Assembly: GCF_009834345.1 (NCBI RefSeq)
Contig: NZ_CP035042.1
Location: 4,278,001 to 4,342,000 of the forward strand
DNA length: 64,000 bases
Direction: 5' to 3'
Origin: Billgrantia tianxiuensis
GTDB lineage: Bacteria; Pseudomonadota; Gammaproteobacteria; Pseudomonadales; Halomonadaceae
The translations under genes and the position numbers were made by a program. Below the pieces are notes generated by a model. It ran no database searches, was not told the origin of the DNA, and saw nothing but the letters and a program-made list of their open reading frames with translations. Positions 19,683 through 27,270 of this stretch are shown one piece after another; within the stretch, counting starts at the first letter, position 1; every line of letters begins with the position of its first letter.

Positions 19683-20846
19683 ATGCGCATCTGTCTTGTC
19701 AGCGAGACCTGGTCACCCGAGATCAATGGCGTCGCCCACACCCTTGCACAGCTGAGCCGCGAAATGCTGGCGCGAGGCGTATCGTTGCAACTCATTCGCC
19801 CCCACCCTGCGGCTGCCGATGCCCCTAGGCGTACGCCGGGAATGCAGAGCGAACTGCGGGTAATGGGCATGGCGATGCCCGGCTATCGTGCCGTGCGCAT
19901 TGGCCTGCCCGCCGCGCGGCGCATCCAGCGGCTGTGGCAGAAGCAGCGTCCCGACGTGGTCTACCTGGCCACCCAGGGCCCGCTGGGCTGGTCGGCCAGG
20001 CGCGTGGCTCGGCGCATGGGCATTCCACTCGTCGCTGGCTGGCACACCAACTTCGACCACTATTGCGGCGACTATGGCGTACCCTGGCTGGCCCCGGCCC
20101 TGTTGCGGGCGCTGCGTCATTTCCACAACGGTTGCCAGGCCACCCTGGTACCTACCCGCCAGCAGGCCGGCGAGCTTGTTCGCCAAGGCTTCGAGCGGCT
20201 CGAAGTGATGGGACGCGGCATCGAGCATGAGCGCTTCTCGCCCGCGCTGCGCTGTTCCGAGCTGCGCCGTAGCTGGGGTGTGGACGAACACCGCCCGGTG
20301 GCGCTGCATGTCGGCCGGCTGGCAGCGGAGAAGAACCTCACCCTGCTGCGCGAGACCCTGCACGCCATGCGCAGCGCACGCCCCGACATGGCACAGGTGA
20401 TCGTCGGCGACGGCCCGGCACGCCGCTCGCTGGAGAAGGCGCTGCCCGACGTTCACTTCACCGGCTTCATCTCGCCGGAGGCATTGGCCCGGCATTACGC
20501 CAGCGCCGATCTGTTCCTGTTCCCCTCGCTCTCCGAGACCTGGGGCAATGTAGTGCCCGAAGCCATGGCCAGCGGCCTGGCCGTGGTGGCTTATCGCCAT
20601 GCCGCCGCCGCCGAACTCATCGACAGTGGAATCGACGGCGTGACCGTACCCGCCGGCGATGCCGAGGCATTCCGTACCGCCGCCGTCGAGCTGTGCCAGC
20701 AGCCCGCCCGCTATGCCCAGATAGGCCGCGCCGCACGCCTGCGCACCCAGGCCTGCCGCTGGCCGGCCATCGCCGACACGTTCCTTGCCGTACTCGAACA
20801 AGCCCGGGAGGTGAATCATGCGTCCACGCGCGCTTGCGGTATTTGA
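19683..20846 (+). CDS. GT4-family glycosyltransferase (MgtA/SQD2-like)
   Basis: This 387-residue GT-B fold enzyme belongs to glycosyltransferase family 4, resembling GDP-mannose-dependent mannosyltransferases and SQD2-type glycolipid synthases. The N-terminal acceptor domain starts RICLVSETWSPEINGVAHT. The sugar-nucleotide half carries VALHVGRLAAEKNL and the EX7E-type segment SLSETWGNVVPEAMASGLAV near residues 278-297. It overlaps the PAP2 phosphatase by 29 bp and follows a putative PhoB box array. I infer it glycosylates diacylglycerol during phosphate starvation, as Pho-controlled glycosyltransferases do in other bacteria. The actual acceptor and sugar are unproven. The start at 19683 gives the canonical N-terminus. 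Confidence 0.88.
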   Translation: MRICLVSETWSPEINGVAHTLAQLSREMLARGVSLQLIRPHPAAADAPRRTPGMQSELRVMGMAMPGYRAVRIGLPAARRIQRLWQKQRPDVVYLATQGPLGWSARRVARRMGIPLVAGWHTNFDHYCGDYGVPWLAPALLRALRHFHNGCQATLVPTRQQAGELVRQGFERLEVMGRGIEHERFSPALRCSELRRSWGVDEHRPVALHVGRLAAEKNLTLLRETLHAMRSARPDMAQVIVGDGPARRSLEKALPDVHFTGFISPEALARHYASADLFLFPSLSETWGNVVPEAMASGLAVVAYRHAAAAELIDSGIDGVTVPAGDAEAFRTAAVELCQQPARYAQIGRAARLRTQACRWPAIADTFLAVLEQAREVNHASTRACGI

Positions 20847-21360
20847 CCGCCTCGACCTGCTGGAGTGGCGCCTGTGCCAGCGCTTCGCCAGCCTCAGTCT
20901 CTACGCCCCGTGGCTCGCCACCCTGCGCCTGGCCAGTCGCCTGGGCGACTGGCCGGTGTGGGTGCTGCTGATCGCGGCCCAGCCGCTACTCCAGCCCGAG
21001 GCCGGCTTCGCCTACCTGCTGCAGTACGCCACGACGGGGATCGTTGCCATCCTCGTCTACCGGGTGATCAAGACCCGGCTGTGCCGCGAGCGCCCCTTCA
21101 TCACCTTCGTCAATCTCATTCAGTGCGGCGAGCCGGCCCGCGACCGCTATAGCTTCCCCAGCGGACACACCATGCACGCGGTGATGTTCTGCGTGCTGAT
21201 CGCCGCCCACGCGCCCTGGCTGCTGCCGCTGCTGGTACCGCTGGCCGCACTCATTGCGCTCTCACGGGTCGGCCTGGGGCTGCACTACATCAGCGACGTC
21301 GCCGCCGGCGCAGCCATCGGCTACGGCTTCGGCCTGGCCAGTCTCTACCTGGCGGGCTGA
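20818..21360 (+). CDS. PAP2-family membrane phosphatase
   Basis: The 180-residue protein has several membrane helices and the full PAP2 signature: K85...R92-P93 (KTRLCRERP), PSGH at 114-117, and SR at 149-150 with H156 and D160 (SRVGLGLHYISD). The conserved histidines are the nucleophile and acid/base. The family dephosphorylates phosphatidate, phosphatidylglycerol-phosphate, undecaprenyl diphosphate and related lipids. It overlaps the glycosyltransferase gene by 29 bp, so both are likely translated together. Under the putative Pho control, making diacylglycerol for the glycosyltransferase is an attractive but unproven role. Recycling of undecaprenyl diphosphate is an alternative. Confidence 0.9.
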   Translation: MRPRALAVFDRLDLLEWRLCQRFASLSLYAPWLATLRLASRLGDWPVWVLLIAAQPLLQPEAGFAYLLQYATTGIVAILVYRVIKTRLCRERPFITFVNLIQCGEPARDRYSFPSGHTMHAVMFCVLIAAHAPWLLPLLVPLAALIALSRVGLGLHYISDVAAGAAIGYGFGLASLYLAG

Positions 21361-21365
21361 AGGCA

Positions 21366-21416
21366 CCGTCATGGCCACGTCATGCAACGGTCATGCGATC
21401 GACCGCAAGTCGTCAT
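21366..21416 (+). promoter_or_regulatory. Putative PhoB box array upstream of phnD
   Basis: Units CCGTCAT (21366), ACGTCAT (21377), CGGTCAT (21388) and TCGTCAT (21410), with a degenerate TCGACCG at 21399, keep an 11-bp period over five positions. The last unit ends 61 bp before the phnD start. phn genes are classical Pho-regulon members, so this array supports reading the other two in the window as PhoB sites. Confidence 0.78.
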
Positions 21417-21477
21417 CCCCCAACGGCAGGATGGCAGCCGTAACCGATTGCTACCGTCCGCAACCCAGGTGACCGAC

Positions 21478-22443
21478 ATGCAACCCAAGCGTTTCGCCCC
21501 TCTTCTGCTTCGTAGCACCATTGCCGGCCTGCTGGCCACCATGGCCCTGCAGGCCAACGCCGAACTCGCCCCCCGTTTCACCGATGCCGACGGCAACCTG
21601 GTGGCCGACACACCCACCGACGAATCCCAGTGGGTCGATCCCGACACCTTGGTTTTCGCCTACACCCCGGTGGAGGATCCGGCAGTCTACGCCGAGGTCT
21701 GGGCCGGCTTCCTCGAGCACATGGAGCAACTCACCGGCAAGCGCGTGCAGTTCTTCCCGGTACAGTCCAATGCCGCCCAGCTCGAGGCGATGCGCGCCGG
21801 GCGCCTGCACGTTGCCGGCTTCAACACCGGCTCCAACCCCATGGCAGTGAACTGCTCGGGCTTCGTGCCCTTCGCCATGATGGCCGCCGAGGATGGCAGC
21901 TTCGGTTATGAGATGGAGATCATCACCTACCCAGGCAGTGGCATCGAGACCATGGAAGACCTGGCCGGGCGCAGCATGGCGTTCACCTCGCCCACTTCCA
22001 ACTCGGGCTTCAAGGCGCCCTCGGCTCTGCTGACCAGCGAATTCAGCCTGGTGCCCGACGAGGATTTCACCACCGACTTCTCCGGCTCCCACGACAACTC
22101 GATCCTCGGCGTGGTCAATCGCGACTACGAGTCGGCGGCCATCGCCAACTCGGTGGCGCATCGCATGATCTCCCGGGGCGTGGTCAACGAGGGCGATTAC
22201 CAGGTTCTCTATACCTCGCAGACCTTCCCCACCACCGGCTACGGGCATGTCTACAACCTGCATCCCGAGCTGGCCGAGCAGGTCAAGGAAGCCTTCTTCA
22301 CCTTCGACTGGGAAGGCAGCGCCCTGCAGGCAGAGTTCGCCAATTCCGGCGAGGCCCAGTTCATTCCCATCACTTACCAGGAGCACTGGGAGGTGATTCG
22401 CACCATCGATGAGGCCAACGGCGTCACCTACGACTGCAACTGA
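21478..22443 (+). CDS. phnD: Phosphonate ABC transporter substrate-binding protein
   Basis: PhnD is the periplasmic receptor of the phosphonate ABC importer. A signal peptide is visible (LLLRSTIAGLLATMALQANA, about residues 9-28). The mature protein has the PhnD/SsuA2-like ligand-binding plan: FAYTPVEDPAVYAEVW, a variable ligand loop at NTGSNPMAVNCSGFVPFAMM, and FTSPTSNSGFKAPSALL. The 321-residue length is normal. The start at 21478 was chosen because the signal peptide begins there. It heads phnD-phnC-phnE-phnE behind a putative PhoB array. No C-P lyase or phosphonatase genes are in the window, so catabolism must be encoded elsewhere. Confidence 0.92.
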   Translation: MQPKRFAPLLLRSTIAGLLATMALQANAELAPRFTDADGNLVADTPTDESQWVDPDTLVFAYTPVEDPAVYAEVWAGFLEHMEQLTGKRVQFFPVQSNAAQLEAMRAGRLHVAGFNTGSNPMAVNCSGFVPFAMMAAEDGSFGYEMEIITYPGSGIETMEDLAGRSMAFTSPTSNSGFKAPSALLTSEFSLVPDEDFTTDFSGSHDNSILGVVNRDYESAAIANSVAHRMISRGVVNEGDYQVLYTSQTFPTTGYGHVYNLHPELAEQVKEAFFTFDWEGSALQAEFANSGEAQFIPITYQEHWEVIRTIDEANGVTYDCN

Positions 22444-22491
22444 TCGTGCGAAGCAGGCCGTGCTTGGCACGCCCTGATCGACCAAGCGCGA

Positions 22492-22516
22492 TCAGCCGGG
22501 GCATTGCCCCGGCTGA
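22492..22516 (+). terminator. Hairpin between phnD and phnC
   Basis: Perfect 11-bp arms TCAGCCGGGGC and GCCCCGGCTGA enclose the 3-base loop ATT, with no T tract after it. Such hairpins after a binding-protein gene often stabilise or partly end the message, so the receptor is made in excess over the membrane components. Confidence 0.6.
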
Positions 22517-22544
22517 CGCCATACAGGAATGAAGGGAGCCGCCC

Positions 22545-23384
22545 ATGCTCACCCTTTACAGTGTCTGCAAGCGTTACCCCACCGGTGACCACGCGCTGAG
22601 CGACATCGACCTGACCCTGCCCCGCGGGCAGGTGCTCGCCCTGATCGGCCCCTCGGGCGCCGGCAAGAGCACCCTGATCCGCTGCGTCAATCGCCTGGTG
22701 GAACCCACCTCGGGCAGCATTACCCTCGACGGCGTGGAGCTGACGCGCCTATCCGGCCGGCGCCTGCGCGAGGCGAGACGCGCCATGGCGATGATCTTTC
22801 AGGAATACGCCCTGGTCGATCGCCTCACGGTGATGGAGAACGTGCTCTCCGGACGCCTGGGCTATGTCGGCTTCTGGCGCAGCTTCCTGCGCCGTTATCC
22901 CCGGGAGGCCGTAGCCGAGGCGTTTCACCTGCTCGAACGCGTCGGACTGCCCCATGCCCTCGACAAGCGGGCCGACGCCCTCTCGGGCGGTCAGCGCCAG
23001 CGGGTGGGTATTGCTCGCGCGCTGCTGCAGCGCCCCGAGCTGCTGCTGGTGGACGAGCCCACCGCGAGCCTCGACCCCAAGACGTCGCGCCAGATCATGC
23101 GCCTGATCCGCGAGCTGTGCGCCGAACACGAACTGGCCGCCATCATCAACATCCACGACGTGGCGCTGGCCCGCCAGTTCGCCGACCGCATCGTCGGCCT
23201 GCGCGCCGGTCGTATCGTCTTCGACGGCACTCCCGGTGAGCTCGACGCCGACATCCTGACCACCATCTATGGTGAGGAGGAGTGGGACACCCAAGGCGAA
23301 GCCACGCCGAACCAGGTGCCTGCTTCACCGGTTCGTCCTCTGCATCAGCCGCTGACCGCCGTAACTGCCGGGGGCATGCAATGA
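22545..23384 (+). CDS. phnC: Phosphonate ABC transporter ATP-binding protein
   Basis: PhnC energises phosphonate import. Walker A GPSGAGKS is at residues 35-42, the ABC signature LSGGQ at 146-150, and Walker B LLLVDEP just after 166, followed by the switch histidine region NIHDVAL. The 279-residue length fits. The last codon region overlaps the first phnE by four bases (ATGA), so translation is coupled. The downstream order phnE-phnE means the permease is likely a heterodimer of two related subunits. Confidence 0.95.
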   Translation: MLTLYSVCKRYPTGDHALSDIDLTLPRGQVLALIGPSGAGKSTLIRCVNRLVEPTSGSITLDGVELTRLSGRRLREARRAMAMIFQEYALVDRLTVMENVLSGRLGYVGFWRSFLRRYPREAVAEAFHLLERVGLPHALDKRADALSGGQRQRVGIARALLQRPELLLVDEPTASLDPKTSRQIMRLIRELCAEHELAAIINIHDVALARQFADRIVGLRAGRIVFDGTPGELDADILTTIYGEEEWDTQGEATPNQVPASPVRPLHQPLTAVTAGGMQ

Positions 23385-24190
23385 GCCGGGAGCAGCTGGC
23401 CCGGGTGGGCCATTGGCGTCGACAGCCGTCTATCGCCGATGCCCGGCTGCGCTGGCTGCTGATCGGTGGCGCCGTGGTCTACCTGGTACTGGCGCTGGCC
23501 AGCGTCCAGGTCAACTGGGCCAGGGTTGCCGAGGGCCTGGGGCGAGGGCTCAACTTTCTTGCCGCCTTCGCCCAACCCGACTTCGTCAGCCGTCGCGGCG
23601 ACATCATCGCTGGCCTGCTCGAGAGCCTGACCATGACACTGACCTCCACCGTGATTGGTGTGGCTCTGGCCATCCCGGTGGGTCTGGGAGCAGCGCGCAA
23701 CATCGCCCCGTTGCCGATTTACCTGATCTGCCGCGGCATCATCACCGTCTCGCGGACCTTCCAAGAGGTGATCATCGCCATCCTGTTCGTGGTGATGTTC
23801 GGCTTCGGCCCGCTGGCCGGCATGATCACCCTGGCCTTCGCCACCATCGGCTTCATGGCCAAGCTGCTGGCAGAGGACATCGAGGATCTCGACTGGCGAC
23901 AGGTCGAGGCGATTCGCGCCACCGGGGCCAACTGGTGGCAGGTGATGAACCATGCCGTGCAGCCCCAGGTGATGCCACGCCTGATCGGACTCTCCATGTA
24001 TCGCCTGGACATCAACTTCCGCGAATCGGCGGTGATCGGCATCGTCGGTGCCGGCGGCATCGGCGCCACCCTGAACACCTCCATCGGTCGCTACGAGTAC
24101 GACACCTCGGCCGCGATCCTGCTGATCATCATCGCCATCGTGCTGCTGTGCGAGTACGGCTCCAGTCATGTCCGCCGCTGGACACAGTGA
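23381..24190 (+). CDS. phnE: Phosphonate ABC transporter permease, first subunit
   Basis: The 269-residue inner-membrane protein has about six hydrophobic segments. The binding-protein-dependent permease loop is [24 protein letters not shown], visible here as [15 protein letters not shown], which contacts PhnC. The motif [21 protein letters not shown] is typical of PhnE. The start [12 protein letters not shown] overlaps the phnC stop. It pairs with the following phnE copy to form the channel. Confidence 0.93.
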   Translation: MSREQLARVGHWRRQPSIADARLRWLLIGGAVVYLVLALASVQVNWARVAEGLGRGLNFLAAFAQPDFVSRRGDIIAGLLESLTMTLTSTVIGVALAIPVGLGAARNIAPLPIYLICRGIITVSRTFQEVIIAILFVVMFGFGPLAGMITLAFATIGFMAKLLAEDIEDLDWRQVEAIRATGANWWQVMNHAVQPQVMPRLIGLSMYRLDINFRESAVIGIVGAGGIGATLNTSIGRYEYDTSAAILLIIIAIVLLCEYGSSHVRRWTQ

Positions 24191-24248
24191 TGCCATGGCT
24201 GCGCGCATGAATCGCTCATTGCGTGCGCGTGAAAGGAAGGAGTGCCTC

Positions 24249-25064
24249 ATGCCCGTTTCGACCACTCCGCAGGGCACGCCGATCTGGCGCCTGCGCACCA
24301 CCCGCGCCCAGTGGCTCGGCTATCTCGCCTGGCTCGGTGGCATCTCGTTGTTCCTGCTGTGCTGGAAGGTGATCTCGGACAACACCATGTGGGTGTTCGT
24401 CGAGGATGCCGGCCGCCAGGGCAGCGATCTCATCAGCCGCATGCTGCCGCCGCAATGGAGCTACGCCGAGCGGCTGTGGAAGCCGATGTGGGATACCCTC
24501 AACATCGCCACGCTCGGCACCCTGCTGGGCATCGCCATGGCCTTTCCGGTGGCCTTCCTCGCTGCGCGCAATACCTCGCCTCATCCGCTGGTGCGCAGCG
24601 CCGCGCTAGTGGTGATCGTCTCCTCTCGCTCCATCAATTCGCTGATCTGGGCAATGCTGCTGGTCACCATTCTCGGCCCTGGGGTGCTGGCCGGCATTAT
24701 CGCCATCGCCCTGCGCTCGATTGGTTTCGTCGGCAAGCTGCTCTACGAGGCCATCGAGGAGATCCATCCAACCCCGGTGGAAGCGATCAGCGCCACCGGC
24801 GCCAGCCGCATGCAGGTACTGAACTACGGCGTGCTGCCCCAGGTACTGCCCGCCTTCGCCGGGATAAGCGTCTACCGCTGGGACATCAACATCCGCGAAT
24901 CCACGGTGCTGGGCCTGGTGGGCGCCGGCGGCATCGGCCTGCAGCTCAACGCGGCGATCAACAGCCTGGCCTGGAACCAGGTCAGCGTGATCTTCCTGAT
25001 GATCTTCGCCACGGTGCTGGCCTCGGAGTGGATCTCGGCTCGAGTGCGTCATGCCATCATCTGA
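24249..25064 (+). CDS. phnE: Phosphonate ABC transporter permease, second subunit
   Basis: A 271-residue PhnE-type permease with the cytoplasmic loop VEAISATGASRMQVLNYGV and the family segment INIRESTVLGLVGAGGIGL. The ATG at 24249 follows AAGGAAGGAG, a strong ribosome-binding site. An upstream in-frame ATG at 24168 would overlap the first phnE gene and add residues without family similarity. Its last 49 bp recur in degenerate form at 28988-29035, after the second transporter. Confidence 0.93.
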   Translation: MPVSTTPQGTPIWRLRTTRAQWLGYLAWLGGISLFLLCWKVISDNTMWVFVEDAGRQGSDLISRMLPPQWSYAERLWKPMWDTLNIATLGTLLGIAMAFPVAFLAARNTSPHPLVRSAALVVIVSSRSINSLIWAMLLVTILGPGVLAGIIAIALRSIGFVGKLLYEAIEEIHPTPVEAISATGASRMQVLNYGVLPQVLPAFAGISVYRWDINIRESTVLGLVGAGGIGLQLNAAINSLAWNQVSVIFLMIFATVLASEWISARVRHAII

Positions 25065-25086
25065 CAAAAGCTTCGCTGCGCCTTGT

Positions 25087-25126
25087 CCGTCACGAGGGCG
25101 TCATTTTGCTGTCATCCGACGTGATT
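25087..25126 (+). promoter_or_regulatory. Putative PhoB box array upstream of the second ABC transporter
   Basis: Units CCGTCAC (25087), GCGTCAT (25098) and CTGTCAT (25109) are 11 bp apart; a fourth, CGTGATT (25120), is degenerate. CTGTCAT is identical to the classic E. coli Pho box unit. The array ends 34-45 bp before the GTG start of the ATPase gene. It suggests the transporter belongs to the Pho regulon rather than to iron control. Confidence 0.72.
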
Positions 25127-25160
25127 ACGTTGGCCGTTTACCATTGACGAGGTGTGCTAA

Positions 25161-26255
25161 GTGACCATCGAAGCACTCAGGATCGAAGGGCTGCGCAAGC
25201 ACTTCGGCAATACCTTGGCGCTGGATGGTATCGACCTCAGCCTACCGCGCGGTGAGGTGCTGGCGCTGTTGGGCCCCTCCGGCTGCGGTAAGACCACACT
25301 GCTGCGTGCCATTGCCGGGCTCCATGACATCGATGCGGGCCAGATTCTCCTGGAAGGCGAATGCGTGGCTGCAGCGGGCCGCCAGCTCAGCCCCGAAGCC
25401 CGGCGCCTGGGCATGGTGTTCCAGGATTACGCCCTGTGGCCACACATGAGCGTGGCCCAGAATGTCGCCTTCCCGCTGGAGATGCAGGGAGTCCGGGGCA
25501 GCGCCCGCCGCCCTCAGGTGGAGTGGGCGCTCTCCCTGGTGGGCCTGGGCGAATACGCCGACCGCGCACCTGGCACGCTCTCCGGCGGCCAGCAGCAGCG
25601 CGTGGCCCTGGCCCGCGCCATCGTCGGCAAGCCGCGCCTACTGCTGATGGACGAGCCACTCTCCAATCTCGACAAGGGGCTGCGTGAAAGCCTGGTCCTG
25701 GAGATTCGCGCTCTGATCGAGGAGCTGTGTCTCACTGCCGTCTTCGTCACCCATGACCAGCATGAGGCCTTCGCCCTGGCCGATCGCGTCGCGGTGCTGC
25801 AACAGGGCCGGCTACGCCAGATCGACACCCCCGAAGCGCTGTTCCGGGCACCGGCCACGCCCGCCATTGCCGAGTTCGTCGATTCCGGTGCGCTGCTTTC
25901 CGTACGCTGCGACACAACGGGGCTCTACCTCGGCGATCAGCGGCTGCCGCTCGTTCCCCGCCACCATCGGGGCGAGGCCACGCTGCTGCTGCCGCGCCGC
26001 GCGATGCATCTGGCGCCAGCGGGAGAAGGAGAGCTGCAGGCCCTTATCGAGGGCCGGCTGTTCCAGGGCGACCACTTCAGCCTGCGTCTTGCGCTTCCCG
26101 GCGGCCAGCATCTCAAGCTGTACTGCACCGAGGCGCCAGCCCGCAATAGCCGGGTCGGCATCGCTCTCGATCTCGCCGCCCTGCGTGCCTGGGACGACCG
26201 GCAGCACCCCCTCGAGCTACAGCCGCTGGCAGCGAAAGCCACCAGCACCGCCTGA
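25161..26255 (+). CDS. ABC transporter ATP-binding protein (Fe3+/2-aminoethylphosphonate/polyamine class)
   Basis: The 364-residue ATPase has Walker A GPSGCGKT (38-45), LSGGQ (140-144) and Walker B LLMDEP (161-166), then a C-terminal regulatory domain of about 120 residues typical of the FbpC/PotA/PhnT group. The start is GTG at 25161, directly after a TAA stop, with GAGGTG upstream. The genes that follow encode a binding protein and a fused permease, so it powers that importer. Family similarity alone would suggest ferric iron. The upstream Pho-type array and the adjacent phn operon instead suggest 2-aminoethylphosphonate or another phosphorus compound. Confidence 0.9.
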   Translation: MTIEALRIEGLRKHFGNTLALDGIDLSLPRGEVLALLGPSGCGKTTLLRAIAGLHDIDAGQILLEGECVAAAGRQLSPEARRLGMVFQDYALWPHMSVAQNVAFPLEMQGVRGSARRPQVEWALSLVGLGEYADRAPGTLSGGQQQRVALARAIVGKPRLLLMDEPLSNLDKGLRESLVLEIRALIEELCLTAVFVTHDQHEAFALADRVAVLQQGRLRQIDTPEALFRAPATPAIAEFVDSGALLSVRCDTTGLYLGDQRLPLVPRHHRGEATLLLPRRAMHLAPAGEGELQALIEGRLFQGDHFSLRLALPGGQHLKLYCTEAPARNSRVGIALDLAALRAWDDRQHPLELQPLAAKATSTA

Positions 26256-26298
26256 CACCCTCATTCCGCCACTCTGTGACTCGACTCAAGGAGCCAAC

Positions 26299-27270
26299 AT
26301 GAACGCTTCTCCGCTCAAGTCCTTCGCCGCCGGTGCTGCCCTGCTGGCACTGCCGGGGCTCGCAGCCGCCGAATCGCTCACCGTCTATTCCGCCGGTCCC
26401 GATGCCTTGATCCAAGGTCTCGCCACCGATTTCACCGCCGAGACCGGCATTCGCGTCGATGTCTTCCAGGGCACCACCGGTCAGGTGATGGCCCGGCTGG
26501 AGTCGGAGCAGGCCAATCCGTTGGCGGACGTGGTGATCTCCGCCTCCTGGGAGAGTGCCGAGTCGCTGCACGAGCAGGGATTGCTGCATGCGTATCGCTC
26601 ACCCAATGCCGAAACGGTGCCGGACTTCCTCGCGAGCGATCATTACATCGCCCAGGGTATCTCCGCCCTGGCCCTGGTCTGGAACCGTGACAGTGACGTT
26701 CCCCAACCCGCCGACTGGAGCGACCTGACCGACGAGGCCTACCGCGACCAGGTGACCATGCCCGACCCGGCCCAGTCCGGCGCCGCCTTCGAGCTGGTTA
26801 CCGGCCTGCTCACCGCCATGGGCGAGGAGCAGACCTGGGCCTTGCTCGAGGGGCTGCGCGACAACGGCATGATCGTTCCTGGCCCCAACGCCCGCGCCCT
26901 CAACCCGGTGCTGCAAGGCGCCAAGTCGGTGGTGTTCGGCGCGGTGGACTATATCTCCCTGGGCCAGCAGGCCGATGGCGAGGCCATCGAGGTGATCTTC
27001 CCGTCAAGCGGTACCGTCATTGCCCCGCGTCCGATGATGATTCTCGCCTCTACCCAGCACCCGGAAGCCGCCGAGCGCTTCATCGACTTCGTACTGTCCG
27101 AGCAGGGCCAGGAGCGGGTGGCCGCCAGCTATCTGATGCCGGCGCGTAGCGATATCGAAGCCAACCGGCCGCTGCTCGATGAGCTGACCCTGATCGAGGT
27201 CGATGCCGAGGAGATGGGAGCACGCCGTGAAGCGATCCTGGCACGCTTCCGCGAGGTCATCGGCAACTGA
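26299..27270 (+). CDS. Periplasmic binding protein of the second ABC transporter
   Basis: A 323-residue type-2 periplasmic binding protein with signal peptide AAGALLALPGLAAAES-like (the visible stretch is GAALLALPGLAAAES, residues about 13-27). Homology is to the FbpA/PhnS class (LTVYSAGPDALIQGLATDF, then LADVVISASWESAESL). The tyrosine pair YY used by FbpA to hold ferric iron is not evident in the C-terminal half. This agrees with a non-iron ligand but is not decisive. AAGGAG precedes the ATG. The stop overlaps the permease start as TGATG. Confidence 0.85.
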   Translation: MNASPLKSFAAGAALLALPGLAAAESLTVYSAGPDALIQGLATDFTAETGIRVDVFQGTTGQVMARLESEQANPLADVVISASWESAESLHEQGLLHAYRSPNAETVPDFLASDHYIAQGISALALVWNRDSDVPQPADWSDLTDEAYRDQVTMPDPAQSGAAFELVTGLLTAMGEEQTWALLEGLRDNGMIVPGPNARALNPVLQGAKSVVFGAVDYISLGQQADGEAIEVIFPSSGTVIAPRPMMILASTQHPEAAERFIDFVLSEQGQERVAASYLMPARSDIEANRPLLDELTLIEVDAEEMGARREAILARFREVIGN

